Origin: Mariprofundaceae bacterium
GTDB taxonomy: Bacteria > Pseudomonadota > Zetaproteobacteria > Mariprofundales > Mariprofundaceae
Direction of reading: 5' to 3'
Length of the DNA stretch: 16,896 bases
Assembly: GCA_030950835.1 (NCBI GenBank)
Contig: JAUZQU010000215.1
Coordinates: 1-16,896 of the forward strand
The notes beneath the pieces were generated by a model that was given only the letters and a program-made list of their open reading frames with translations, did not search any database and was not told the DNA's origin. The position numbers and the translations under genes were made by a program. Each line of letters starts with the position of its first letter. The stretch's first letter is position 1. This document shows, in pieces, positions 1 to 6,821 of the stretch.

Positions 1-147
1 CTCATACAGCTGCTCGCAGTGCTTTTGCCTCAACTCAATACTGGGATTGAAGAAGTGTGTCGGCAGCTGGACGTCAGACACAAAAAACGACAGGCAAGTG
101 ATGATTCTGCCAAACGAAAACAGGAACTTACGTTGTGCGACGAATAA
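1..147 (+). CDS. Possible C-terminal end of an unidentified protein (5' end outside window)
   Basis: Frame 1 is open from the first base to a double stop (TAA TAG, 145-150), giving 48 residues. They look like the end of a charged helical protein: a hydrophobic start (LIQLLAVLLPQL) is followed by a Lys/Arg/Glu/Asp-rich tail. I do not recognise the family. Codon choice differs from the genes downstream: CTC, ATA, AGA and CGA appear here, whereas the neighbours favour TTG, CGT and GTG. Frame 2 and one minus-strand frame are also open over this stretch, so the assignment is weak. Frame 2 gives a Cys-rich, less protein-like product. The piece could be the end of a real upstream gene, a decayed or transferred gene, or chance. 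Confidence 0.33.
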   Translation, partial: LIQLLAVLLPQLNTGIEEVCRQLDVRHKKRQASDDSAKRKQELTLCDE

Positions 148-173
148 TAGGGGAATGTGACAAAGTAGAAGTA

Positions 174-189
174 ATAAACTACCGTTTAT
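174..189. repeat. AT-rich inverted repeat (6-base arms, 4-base loop)
   Basis: ATAAAC (174-179) and GTTTAT (184-189) are perfect inverted arms around the loop TACC. No T run follows at once, so this is not a standard terminator. It could be part of an operator or a weak end-of-transcript structure for the fragment ending at 147. Short AT-rich arms like these also occur by chance. Confidence 0.3.
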
Positions 190-201
190 CTTGATGACAG
201 G

Positions 202-213
202 AAAACCGGTTTT
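202..213. repeat. 12-base perfect palindrome with adjoining T run
   Basis: AAAACCGGTTTT reads the same on both strands, and the T run continues to 216 (seven T in all). With no spare bases for a loop, an RNA hairpin would have only four A-U pairs around CCGG, so a rho-independent terminator is unlikely. A site for a dimeric DNA-binding protein is the more natural reading, but no regulator is identified. Confidence 0.35.
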
Positions 214-390
214 TTTAGGCTCAACCGATGTTGTTTATCCACTTGATATTCAAACAAAATAAAACATGTGATTGGCTTGTGGATGCTGCGTGTTTTTCAA
301 TAGCTCAGCTGAATCAAGAGCTTGTGTTATGTATGTGCAAACACTTGTAGAATCTTGCTGTGATGGTATTGATTGCTTGCGAGATGTGTT

Positions 391-409
391 GCGAGCTTCT
401 ATGCTCCGC
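391..409 (+). promoter_or_regulatory. Small hairpin in the pilT leader
   Basis: GCGAGC (391-396) can pair with GCTCCGC (403-409) around a six-base loop, with one bulged C. It ends about 30 bases before the pilT start codon. It could affect mRNA stability or translation, but nothing in the sequence proves a role. Confidence 0.22.
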
Positions 410-440
410 CTTATTTGTAGCATAGAGGTAGGGGTGAACG

Positions 441-1484
441 ATGGATATTTCTGAACTGTTGGCGTTTTCAGTGAAAAATGGTGCTTCGGACTTGCATATT
501 TCTGCTGGTGAACCGCCGATGATTCGTATCAATGGCGATATGACTAAAATAAAAATGCCGTCTTTGGATGACCGAAAAGTGCAGAGCATGGTTTATGATA
601 TCATGAACGATGATCAGCGTAAAAACTTTGAAGAACATCTTGATTTGGATTTTTCCTTTGCACTTGGTGACATTGCACGTTTTCGTGTCAACTGCTTTTG
701 GCAAAACCGTGGTATGTCTGCTGTTTTCCGTACTATTCCTACTGAAATTTTAAGCTTAGAACAACTCAAAGCACCTGATTTATTTAAAGAACTTGCGATG
801 GCACCGCGCGGCATTTGTTTGGTTACTGGGCCTACAGGCTCTGGTAAATCAACCACACTTGCCGCTATGATCAATTATCGCAATGAAGCAGAAAAAGGTC
901 ATATTCTGACCGTTGAAGACCCTATTGAGTTTGTCCATCAATCGAAAAATAGTCTGGTTTCTCAGCGTGAGGTTGGGCCACATACCAAGTCCTTCTCCTC
1001 AGCACTTAAAGGGGCATTGCGTGAAGATCCTGATGTGATTTTGGTGGGTGAGATGCGTGATTTGGAAACCATTGGTTTGGCGTTGTCTGCTGCTGAAACG
1101 GGGCATATGGTATTTGGTACCTTGCATACATCTTCTGCGCCAAAAACCATTGACCGTATTATTGATGTGTTCCCTGCTGCTGAAAAAGACATGGTAAGAT
1201 CCATGCTTTCTGAATCACTCAAAGCAGTGATTTCTCAAAGCCTGATTAAAACAGCAGATGGCAAAGGGCGTGTTGCTGCCCATGAAATCATGATAGGCAC
1301 GCCTGCTGTGCGCAACCTGATTCGCGAAAATAAACTGGCACAGATTGTGTCTTCCATGCAAACAGGACAGCGTGATGGTATGCAGACTTTGGACATGTGT
1401 TTACAAAATTTAGTGCGTCAACGTAAAATTACCCAAGCAGCCGCGCTTGAAAAAGCACAAAACAAAAAATTATTTGGTGGATAG
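441..1484 (+). CDS. pilT: Type IV pilus retraction ATPase PilT
   Basis: A hexameric cytoplasmic ATPase of the secretion NTPase family that drives type IV pilus disassembly, giving twitching motility and DNA uptake. At 347 residues it matches the usual length (about 344). The N-terminal PAS-like half carries the ASDLHIS signature (residues 15-21). The C-terminal half has Walker A GPTGSGKST (130-138), an Asp box VEDPIEFVH (158-166), Walker B with GEMRD and its Glu204, and a His box TGHMVFGTLHT (220-230). AVRNLIRE (289-296) matches the AIRNLIRE element that marks true PilT and is needed for retraction. The ATG at 441 has a purine-rich GAGG/AGGGG stretch just upstream and gives the family's N-terminus. 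pilU starts 8 bases after its stop, so the two are probably cotranscribed. No pilus assembly genes are in view. Confidence 0.96.
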   Translation: MDISELLAFSVKNGASDLHISAGEPPMIRINGDMTKIKMPSLDDRKVQSMVYDIMNDDQRKNFEEHLDLDFSFALGDIARFRVNCFWQNRGMSAVFRTIPTEILSLEQLKAPDLFKELAMAPRGICLVTGPTGSGKSTTLAAMINYRNEAEKGHILTVEDPIEFVHQSKNSLVSQREVGPHTKSFSSALKGALREDPDVILVGEMRDLETIGLALSAAETGHMVFGTLHTSSAPKTIDRIIDVFPAAEKDMVRSMLSESLKAVISQSLIKTADGKGRVAAHEIMIGTPAVRNLIRENKLAQIVSSMQTGQRDGMQTLDMCLQNLVRQRKITQAAALEKAQNKKLFGG

Positions 1485-1492
1485 GATAAACA

Positions 1493-2644
1493 ATGAGCGC
1501 TAAAGCCCCTGAACAAAAGATTTCCATCAAACAACTGCTGATGATTATGGTCAAACAAGATGCTTCTGATATTTATATTACATCGGGTATGGCTCCTGCT
1601 TATCGCATCAACTCACAAGTCGTCCCCCTTAAACAACCGCCGCTTACGGCAGTGCAGTGTGAGCAGCTTGCCAACGCCACCATGACTGAAAAACAACGCG
1701 CTGAATTCTCTGAAAACATGGAGATGAATCTGGCGATTGCTTATGATGGCATGGGTAGGTTTCGGGTGAATGTTTTTAGACAACGCGGCGATGTGGGCAT
1801 GGTGATTCGTAAGATTACTACTGATGTACCCACCTTAGAGCAATTGAATTTACCCGATATTTTCAAAGAAATCATTATGAACAAACGTGGGCTTATCATT
1901 ATGGTAGGGGCAACAAGCTCAGGTAAATCAACCTCCTTAGCTGCCATGATTGATCATAGAAATCGTAATTCAGCAGGTCATATCATTACCATTGAAGACC
2001 CGATTGAATTTGTGCATCAACATCGTAAATCCGTAGTCACCCAACGTGAAGTGGGCACGGATACTTTAGAGTTTAAGAGCGCCTTGAAAAACACCTTGCG
2101 CCAAGCGCCCGATTTGATTTTGGTGGGTGAAATTCGTGACCGTGAAACCATGGAACATGCCTTAGAATTTGCCGAAACTGGGCATGTTTGTGTTGCTACT
2201 TTGCATGCCAACAACTCCAACCAAGCTTTGGAGCGTATTCGTAACTTCTTCCCCGAAGAAATGCATACCCAAATCCAACTTAATCTTGCTATGAATATGA
2301 AAGCAATTTTATCGCAGCGCTTGATTCGTACTGTAGATGGTGGGCGCAAAGCTGCCATTGAAATCTTGCTTAATAATGCGCGTGTTGCGGATCAAATTGG
2401 CAAATGGGATATTCCAGGCATCAAAGAAACCATGGAAGCTGGTGGTAATTATGGTATGCGAACATTTGATCAGCATTTGCTGGAAATTTGGAAAGGTGGT
2501 TTTATTACTGAAGAAGTGGCACTGGCCAATGCTGATGCGACGAATGACTTACGCTTGAAGATGAAGATGTCTAGGCTTGAATCCGATGAGGAAAGCGGCG
2601 GCGTGGACGATTTAACAGGTGGTGATAGCGGCTTGTCGATTTAG
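1493..2644 (+). CDS. pilU: PilT-dependent retraction ATPase PilU
   Basis: A PilT paralogue that helps PilT pull pili under load; in studied species it usually cannot retract them alone. At 383 residues it is close to Pseudomonas PilU (382). It has ASDIYIT near the N-terminus, Walker A GATSSGKST (139-147), IEDPIEFVH (168-176), Walker B LILVGEIRD with Glu213, and His box TGHVCVATLHA (229-239). It lacks the AIRNLIRE element, as PilU does, and ends in an acidic Gly/Ser-rich tail (about 362-383). The third P-loop variable position is Ser where Gly is usual, but the GxxxxGKS pattern is intact, so activity is expected. The ATG at 1493 follows an AGGAT motif that overlaps the pilT stop, with a gap of 8 bases, suggesting an operon and coupled translation. 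Confidence in the PilU assignment rests on length, motifs and position. Confidence 0.93.
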   Translation: MSAKAPEQKISIKQLLMIMVKQDASDIYITSGMAPAYRINSQVVPLKQPPLTAVQCEQLANATMTEKQRAEFSENMEMNLAIAYDGMGRFRVNVFRQRGDVGMVIRKITTDVPTLEQLNLPDIFKEIIMNKRGLIIMVGATSSGKSTSLAAMIDHRNRNSAGHIITIEDPIEFVHQHRKSVVTQREVGTDTLEFKSALKNTLRQAPDLILVGEIRDRETMEHALEFAETGHVCVATLHANNSNQALERIRNFFPEEMHTQIQLNLAMNMKAILSQRLIRTVDGGRKAAIEILLNNARVADQIGKWDIPGIKETMEAGGNYGMRTFDQHLLEIWKGGFITEEVALANADATNDLRLKMKMSRLESDEESGGVDDLTGGDSGLSI

Positions 2645-2684
2645 GATTGCCGACTTAAAATGAGGGTAATGAAGGGGTTTGCAC

Positions 2685-3782
2685 ATGAGTGACTGGCATA
2701 TGATTGATGACTTATTATTGGCATCAAGCAAACACGAAGCATCGGATTTGATTATCCGCACTGATGATAGGGTGCGCATGCGTATTGATGGGGCGGTGAT
2801 GACTTTGGCGCCCGCACAAGTGCCTGTGCAAAATCGTGCGCAAGTCAAAGAGATGATTCAACATATGTTGCGCAACCATCACGAAGCTGTGGATATTGAG
2901 CAGCATAAAAGCTTGGACTTTCATTACTCGTTGGAAAAAGTGGCGCATTTTCGTGTACATATCATGCGTACCAATGGTGATTTTGGTATTGTGGCGCGTA
3001 TTATCCCTAAAAGTATTCCTACTTTTGATCAACTTAAACTTCCTCCTGTTATTCGTGAAATCACGGAGAATCGTAATGGTTTGATTATCATTGCAGGGGC
3101 AACAGGCTCTGGTAAAAGCACCACTATGGCTGCGATGTTGAACCATATTGTAACCCATAGACCTGTGCATGTGGTGACTATAGAAGACCCTATGGAATTT
3201 CGTTATGACTGTGACAAAAAAGGGACAGTGTGCCAACGGCAGTTGGGTGAAGATGTGTTGACGTATGCCGATGGATTGTCGGATGCTTTGCGTGAAGCGC
3301 CTGATATTATTGTTGCTGGTGAAGCGCGGGATAAAGAGGTGATTCAACTGGCTTTGCAAGCTTCTGAAACAGGGCATTTGGTGATGGCAACCGTACACGC
3401 GACTACAGCAGTGGGTACGATGCAGCGTTTGATGTCTTCATTTGGTTTGGATGAGCAGGAGTCGATTCGTGAACGTTTGGGCAATAATTTAAGGGCGATT
3501 ATTGTACAAAAATTATTACCACGCACAGATGGCAAAGGGCGCATTGCGGCACTGGAAATTTTGGTGTGTAACTCGGTAATTCGACATTATGTGCTGGAGG
3601 ATAGGTTTGCTGATATTCCTAAAGCTATGGAAGAAGGCGCTCAGATTTATGGTAGCCAGACGTTTGATCAGCATTTACAGCAGCTAGTGGAAAAAAATGT
3701 GATAGAATATGAAGAAGCACTGGCAAATTCAGTGAAATCAGAAGACTTTGTGATGCGTATGGGCAGAGAAACGGAAGTATAG
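2685..3782 (+). CDS. Third PilT/PilU-family ATPase
   Basis: A 365-residue secretion NTPase of the PilT/PilU group, directly after pilU. Visible motifs are ASDLIIR (19-25), Walker A GATGSGKST (138-146), IEDPMEFRY (167-175), Walker B PDIIVAGEARD with Glu213, and His box TGHLVMATVHA (229-239). All catalytic elements are present, so it should hydrolyse ATP. It lacks AIRNLIRE (it has NSVIRHYVLEDRF there), and its C-terminal part (AMEEGAQIYGSQTFDQHL) resembles PilU more than PilT. I chose the ATG at 2685 because GAAGGGG (2671-2677) sits 7 bases before it; an in-frame TTG at 2679 is less likely, and ATG 2700 would cut the N-terminus. The gap from pilU is 40 bases, and yajQ starts 9 bases after it. 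It may be an accessory retraction motor or serve another pilus machine; the exact role cannot be read from sequence. Confidence 0.9.
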   Translation: MSDWHMIDDLLLASSKHEASDLIIRTDDRVRMRIDGAVMTLAPAQVPVQNRAQVKEMIQHMLRNHHEAVDIEQHKSLDFHYSLEKVAHFRVHIMRTNGDFGIVARIIPKSIPTFDQLKLPPVIREITENRNGLIIIAGATGSGKSTTMAAMLNHIVTHRPVHVVTIEDPMEFRYDCDKKGTVCQRQLGEDVLTYADGLSDALREAPDIIVAGEARDKEVIQLALQASETGHLVMATVHATTAVGTMQRLMSSFGLDEQESIRERLGNNLRAIIVQKLLPRTDGKGRIAALEILVCNSVIRHYVLEDRFADIPKAMEEGAQIYGSQTFDQHLQQLVEKNVIEYEEALANSVKSEDFVMRMGRETEV

Positions 3783-3791
3783 AGGAAAAAG

Positions 3792-4277
3792 ATGCCAAGT
3801 TTTGATATTGTATGTGAAATAGACATGCAGGAAATGGATAATGCAGTGAATCAGGTGAAAAAAGAAATCAGTACCCGTTATGATTTTAAACACAGCAAAG
3901 CCAGCATTGAGTTGGTGGATGGTGTGGTGAAATTAACGGGTGATGATGTGAACAACCTGAACACGGTGTGTGAAATTCTGCGGGTCAAGATGGTGAGGCG
4001 GAAATTAGAAGCGAAATCGCTTGAATATGGTGATATAGAGAACGCAACTGGGGATAGTAAACGACAAATTTTGACCATTCAACAAGGTGTGGACAAAGAA
4101 TTGGCGAAAAAGGTGGTTAAACTCATCAAACAAGAAAAAATGAAAGTACAAGCAGCGATTCAGGGTGAGCAGGTTCGGGTGACAGGTAAAAAACGTGATG
4201 ATTTACAGGCTGCCATGACATTGGTTCGTGGTATGGATGCGGATAGACCCTTACACTTCACCAACTTTAGAGATTAA
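3792..4277 (+). CDS. yajQ: YajQ-family nucleotide-binding protein
   Basis: A small cytoplasmic protein of the YajQ (UPF0234) family, 161 residues against 163 in E. coli. The start MPSFDIVCEIDMQE and the end VRGMDADRPLHFTNFRD are both diagnostic, and KVQAAIQGEQVRVTGKKRDD in the C-terminal half is the family's conserved core. The fold is two ferredoxin-like domains. Members bind nucleotides, and a Xanthomonas member is a cyclic-di-GMP effector tied to virulence and biofilm; whether this one binds cyclic-di-GMP is not visible. AGAGG (3781-3785) lies 6 bases before the ATG. It follows the third pilus ATPase by 9 bases and precedes miaA by one base, so it is probably in the pil transcript. That neighbourhood makes a link to pilus control possible but unproven. 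Confidence 0.94.
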   Translation: MPSFDIVCEIDMQEMDNAVNQVKKEISTRYDFKHSKASIELVDGVVKLTGDDVNNLNTVCEILRVKMVRRKLEAKSLEYGDIENATGDSKRQILTIQQGVDKELAKKVVKLIKQEKMKVQAAIQGEQVRVTGKKRDDLQAAMTLVRGMDADRPLHFTNFRD

Positions 4278-4278
4278 T

Positions 4279-5265
4279 ATGCCATTGCAGGCCGTGGCAT
4301 TGATGGGTGCAACGGGAACAGGAAAATCAGCGCTGGCAATGCGTTTGGCAGCAGCTACTGACCGTTGTGTGATTGCTTGTGATTCTATGCAGGTGTATCA
4401 AGGCTTGGACATTGGTACGGCAAAACCCAGCTTGGCAGAGCAACAGCAAGTGCGTCATGCTGTGGTGGATTGTGTCACGGTAGAGCAAACTTGGAATGCG
4501 CAATTATGGGCAGATATGGCGCGGCAAGTGATTCAACAGGAAAATGAGCGTGGTAATATTCCCTTGATTGTTGGGGGAACAGGCATGTATTTGCAGGCTT
4601 TGTGCCAAGGTTTTGCGCAGATACCCGCTGTTGATGAGGCTGTGCGTTTTAGGCTGGAACAACAATGTTTAGACCATGGTATCCAATATCTTTATAAGCA
4701 ACTGCAGGCCGTGGATGTGCAGACTGCGCAACGTTTACAGCCCAATGATAGCCAACGTATTTTGCGGGCTTTGAGTGTGTTCGAGGGGACGGGTATTACC
4801 CTGTCAGCGTGGCATCAGCGGCAACAACAAGAGCAAATGCAAGCTGAAAAATCATTGAACTGCCCTGTATTTGTTTTGGAAGTGCCGAGAGAAGATTTAA
4901 GGGCGCGGCTGGCAGCACGTTTTACACAGATGATGGATTTAGGTTGGCTTGAGGAGTGTATTTGGTTGCAAGCGCAACAGCTTGAGGACACACATCCTGT
5001 GATGCGGGCAGTGGGTTACCGACAATTGCTCAATCACTTGCAGCGTGAGGCACAAAAAGAAATGGTGGGCGATTCACAAGATAACTTACAAGGTGATTAT
5101 AGTTTGGAACAAGCTGTGACGGACGGTATTACAGCCACAAGACGTTATGCCAAACGGCAAAATACTTGGTTTCGTAATCAAACCAAAGATGCGGTACGTG
5201 GTGATACATCCAGCCTTGAAGTTGTGATTCAACAGCAATTATCAGCAGCACAAAGCAGGATCTAG
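4279..5265 (+). CDS. miaA: tRNA dimethylallyltransferase MiaA
   Basis: Transfers the dimethylallyl group of DMAPP to N6 of adenosine 37 in tRNAs that read codons starting with U, which supports decoding accuracy. The protein has 328 residues. Motifs are P-loop GATGTGKS (10-17), CDSMQVYQGLDIGTAKPS (34-51, catalytic Asp35), IPLIVGGTGMYLQAL (94-108), RILRALSVFEGTG (160-172), MRAVGYRQL (242-250) and RRYAKRQNTWFRN (288-300). I chose the ATG at 4279, one base after the yajQ stop. An upstream frame from 4228 would add 17 residues read out of frame from yajQ and is not family-like. The Shine-Dalgarno site is weak (TAGAGA inside the end of yajQ), so translation may depend on yajQ. Compared with E. coli MiaA, about 16 extra Gln/Asp-rich residues lie at roughly 255-272. 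Confidence 0.95.
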   Translation: MPLQAVALMGATGTGKSALAMRLAAATDRCVIACDSMQVYQGLDIGTAKPSLAEQQQVRHAVVDCVTVEQTWNAQLWADMARQVIQQENERGNIPLIVGGTGMYLQALCQGFAQIPAVDEAVRFRLEQQCLDHGIQYLYKQLQAVDVQTAQRLQPNDSQRILRALSVFEGTGITLSAWHQRQQQEQMQAEKSLNCPVFVLEVPREDLRARLAARFTQMMDLGWLEECIWLQAQQLEDTHPVMRAVGYRQLLNHLQREAQKEMVGDSQDNLQGDYSLEQAVTDGITATRRYAKRQNTWFRNQTKDAVRGDTSSLEVVIQQQLSAAQSRI

Positions 5266-5267
5266 GT

Positions 5268-5295
5268 AAGATGTAAAATAGGCGCTTTCTATCTT
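5268..5295 (+). promoter_or_regulatory. Imperfect inverted repeat between miaA and pheA
   Basis: AAGAT (5268-5272) pairs with ATCTT (5291-5295). The stem can continue through a G-T pair and, after one mismatch, three A-T pairs around an eight-base loop. No T run follows, so it is not a clear terminator. It lies in the only break (54 bases) between miaA and pheA and might be a leader structure of the aromatic operon. I see no short Phe-rich leader peptide of the classical attenuator type. Confidence 0.25.
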
Positions 5296-5319
5296 GTGCT
5301 TGTGCCTTATGCTTCGCCC

Positions 5320-6528
5320 ATGACTTCTTTTAAAGATTCTGATTCAAATTTCTCTAATTCTAAGGTTTCTGACTCCAACTTACCTGCCATGGATTTACCT
5401 GAATTGCGCCAAGCCATTGATGCGGTGGATGATCAAGTGTTAAGCTTGATTCATAAACGGGCGCAGCTTGCTTCTATGGTCGGTGAACACAAGAAAAGCC
5501 AAGCGGGGCAGACACCTTTTTATGTGCCTAGCCGCGAAGCTTCGATTATTCGCCGCTTGTTGGCCGAAAATGGTGTGGTGGCAGATAAAAGCCATCATAC
5601 GCGCATTCCTGATGAAGCGATTCACGGTATTTTCCGTGAAATCATTGGTGCATGTTTAGCCCTTGAACATCCCATGACCATTGCTTTTTTAGGACCAGAG
5701 GGAACATTTACCCATACGGCAGCGACCAGGCAATTTGGCTCTTCGGCAAATTATATGGCGTGTGCCAATTTGGCATTGGTCTTTGATGCGGTGGAGTCGG
5801 GCAGGGCGACTTATGGTTTAGTGCCTGTGGAAAATGCTTTTGCTGGTGCGGTAACCCACACTTTGGATTTGTTTGCTGATTTTGATAGAGAAACTTATAT
5901 TTGTGCGGAAGTGCAGTTGTCCATTCACCATCATTTGTTTAGCCATGCCCAGGATTTAAGTGATATTAAGCTGGTGATTTCACATCCGCAACCGTTGGCG
6001 CAGTGCAGGGCTTGGTTGCAAGAATACTTGCCTGATGCCACCTTGATGGAAGCATCTTCAACCGTACACGCTGCCAAAATGATTGAGGAAGCACGCCTCA
6101 ACCAAGCTGCAGGTTTGGACTGGCAACATGCTGCAGCCGTAGGGCCTTATGGCATTGTTGATTATACCGAGCTCCCTTTGTTGCAACGTAATATTGAAGA
6201 TCACCACGATAATAAAACCCGCTTCTTCGTCATCGGGCAACATGATTCTCCACCATCGGGAGAAGACAAAACGGCGTTGGTGATTTCCCTTAAAGATGAG
6301 CCAGGGGCATTGCATCACTTGATTCAGCCTTTTGCCAAGCGTGATATTGGTTTAACCCGCATTGAATCACGCCCATCACGCAAAAAAGCATGGGAATATG
6401 TCTTTTTTGTCGATATTTTGGGGCACAGGGATGATGAGATAGTGCAGCAGGCGCTTGCTGAAATTGAAGGTCGTGACGGTGTGACGCTTAAAATGCTCGG
6501 TTCATGCCCTGTATCGAGGACATTATAA
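5320..6528 (+). CDS. pheA: Bifunctional chorismate mutase/prephenate dehydratase (P-protein)
   Basis: Converts chorismate to prephenate and then to phenylpyruvate, the committed route to phenylalanine. In the 402-residue form, an AroQ-type chorismate mutase domain (about 25-115, DLPELRQAIDAVDDQ) is followed by prephenate dehydratase (about 120-305: GPEGTFTH 125-132, SHPQPLAQC 221-229, NKTRFF with its catalytic Thr near 300) and a C-terminal ACT domain (about 318-395: EPGALHHL, then ESRPSR). The GAL and ESRP elements are those that bind phenylalanine for feedback inhibition. The start is uncertain: GTG 5296, ATG 5320 and ATG 5389 are all in frame and none has a good ribosome site. ATG 5389 would give 379 residues, starting right at the mutase domain; the extra N-terminal part is Ser/Asp/Asn-rich. 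It leads a run of aromatic amino acid genes. Confidence 0.94.
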   Translation: MTSFKDSDSNFSNSKVSDSNLPAMDLPELRQAIDAVDDQVLSLIHKRAQLASMVGEHKKSQAGQTPFYVPSREASIIRRLLAENGVVADKSHHTRIPDEAIHGIFREIIGACLALEHPMTIAFLGPEGTFTHTAATRQFGSSANYMACANLALVFDAVESGRATYGLVPVENAFAGAVTHTLDLFADFDRETYICAEVQLSIHHHLFSHAQDLSDIKLVISHPQPLAQCRAWLQEYLPDATLMEASSTVHAAKMIEEARLNQAAGLDWQHAAAVGPYGIVDYTELPLLQRNIEDHHDNKTRFFVIGQHDSPPSGEDKTALVISLKDEPGALHHLIQPFAKRDIGLTRIESRPSRKKAWEYVFFVDILGHRDDEIVQQALAEIEGRDGVTLKMLGSCPVSRTL

Positions 6529-6553
6529 GTGTGCAGGTGGTTGAGGAGTGATG

Positions 6554-6820
6554 ATGAAAGTTTATAAAAGCTGTCAAAGTTGTGGAATGCCAAAAAAAAT
6601 GGACGATGAAAATGGTGGGAGCGAAAAAGACGGTTCAAAATCAGATAAATACTGTTCTTATTGTTATAAAGATGGTGATTTCTTTATGAAGTCTGAAATT
6701 GATACACCTCAGAAAATGCAAAAAATGTGCATTAAGATGATGAAAAAACAAGGCATGAATGGAATGTTAGCTTGGCTTATGACGCGAGGCATCCCAAGGT
6801 TAGAGAGATGGAAGAAATAA
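6554..6820 (+). CDS. Small zinc-ribbon protein of unknown function
   Basis: An 88-residue, very basic protein. Four cysteines form a putative zinc ribbon: CQSCGMP near residues 7-13 and YCSYCYKDGDF near 34-44. The CQSCGMP...DGS...YCxYCY...G.F pattern matches the family of small predicted zinc-ribbon proteins (PF12674 type) as I know it. The second half is rich in Met and Lys (KMQKMCIKMMKKQGMNGM), and about five residues of that stretch would make an amphipathic helix. GAGGAG (6543-6548) fits ATG 6554 (5 bases) better than ATG 6551 or GTG 6548. It lies 25 bases after pheA and one base before hisC, inside the aromatic operon. Its function is unknown; a role tied to the pathway cannot be read from sequence, and it may simply be an inserted passenger gene. 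Confidence 0.85.
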   Translation: MKVYKSCQSCGMPKKMDDENGGSEKDGSKSDKYCSYCYKDGDFFMKSEIDTPQKMQKMCIKMMKKQGMNGMLAWLMTRGIPRLERWKK

Positions 6821-6821
6821 A

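Larger units (their letters stand above)
148..440. other. Gene-free region upstream of pilT
   Basis: No convincing gene lies in these ~290 bases. A 60-codon frame from 272 runs into pilT but is Cys-rich, lacks a ribosome binding site and ends inside pilT, so I discount it. The stretch holds an AT-rich inverted repeat (174-189), a 12-base perfect palindrome with a T run (202-216), a 7-base direct repeat (377-383 and 389-395) and a small leader hairpin (391-409). The pilT promoter must lie here if pilT starts its own transcript. I see no strong sigma-70 match. The best weak candidates are TTGATA at 243-248 and TAGAAT at 348-353. The GG/GC spacing expected of a sigma-54 site was not found around 274-289. 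Confidence 0.6.

Noticed and set aside
202..216. Rho-independent terminator at the palindrome with T run
   Set aside because: The palindrome leaves no loop, and the remaining stem would be four A-U pairs, too weak.
274..289. Sigma-54 promoter upstream of pilT
   Set aside because: GG and GC pairs are present but not at the required 10-base spacing.
272..454. A 60-codon + strand frame upstream of pilT
   Set aside because: It is Cys-rich, has no ribosome site and ends inside pilT in another frame; it looks like chance.
2724..3398. A 224-codon minus-strand frame opposite the third pilus ATPase
   Set aside because: It is the shadow of a strongly conserved gene; its product is His/Arg/Thr-rich and has no domain pattern.
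4228..4278. Longer N-terminus for MiaA overlapping yajQ
   Set aside because: The extra residues are the out-of-frame reading of conserved yajQ codons, and the family starts shortly before the P-loop.
5266..5319. Classical Phe leader-peptide attenuator before pheA
   Set aside because: No short frame with a run of Phe codons and no pair of competing hairpins with a T run was found.
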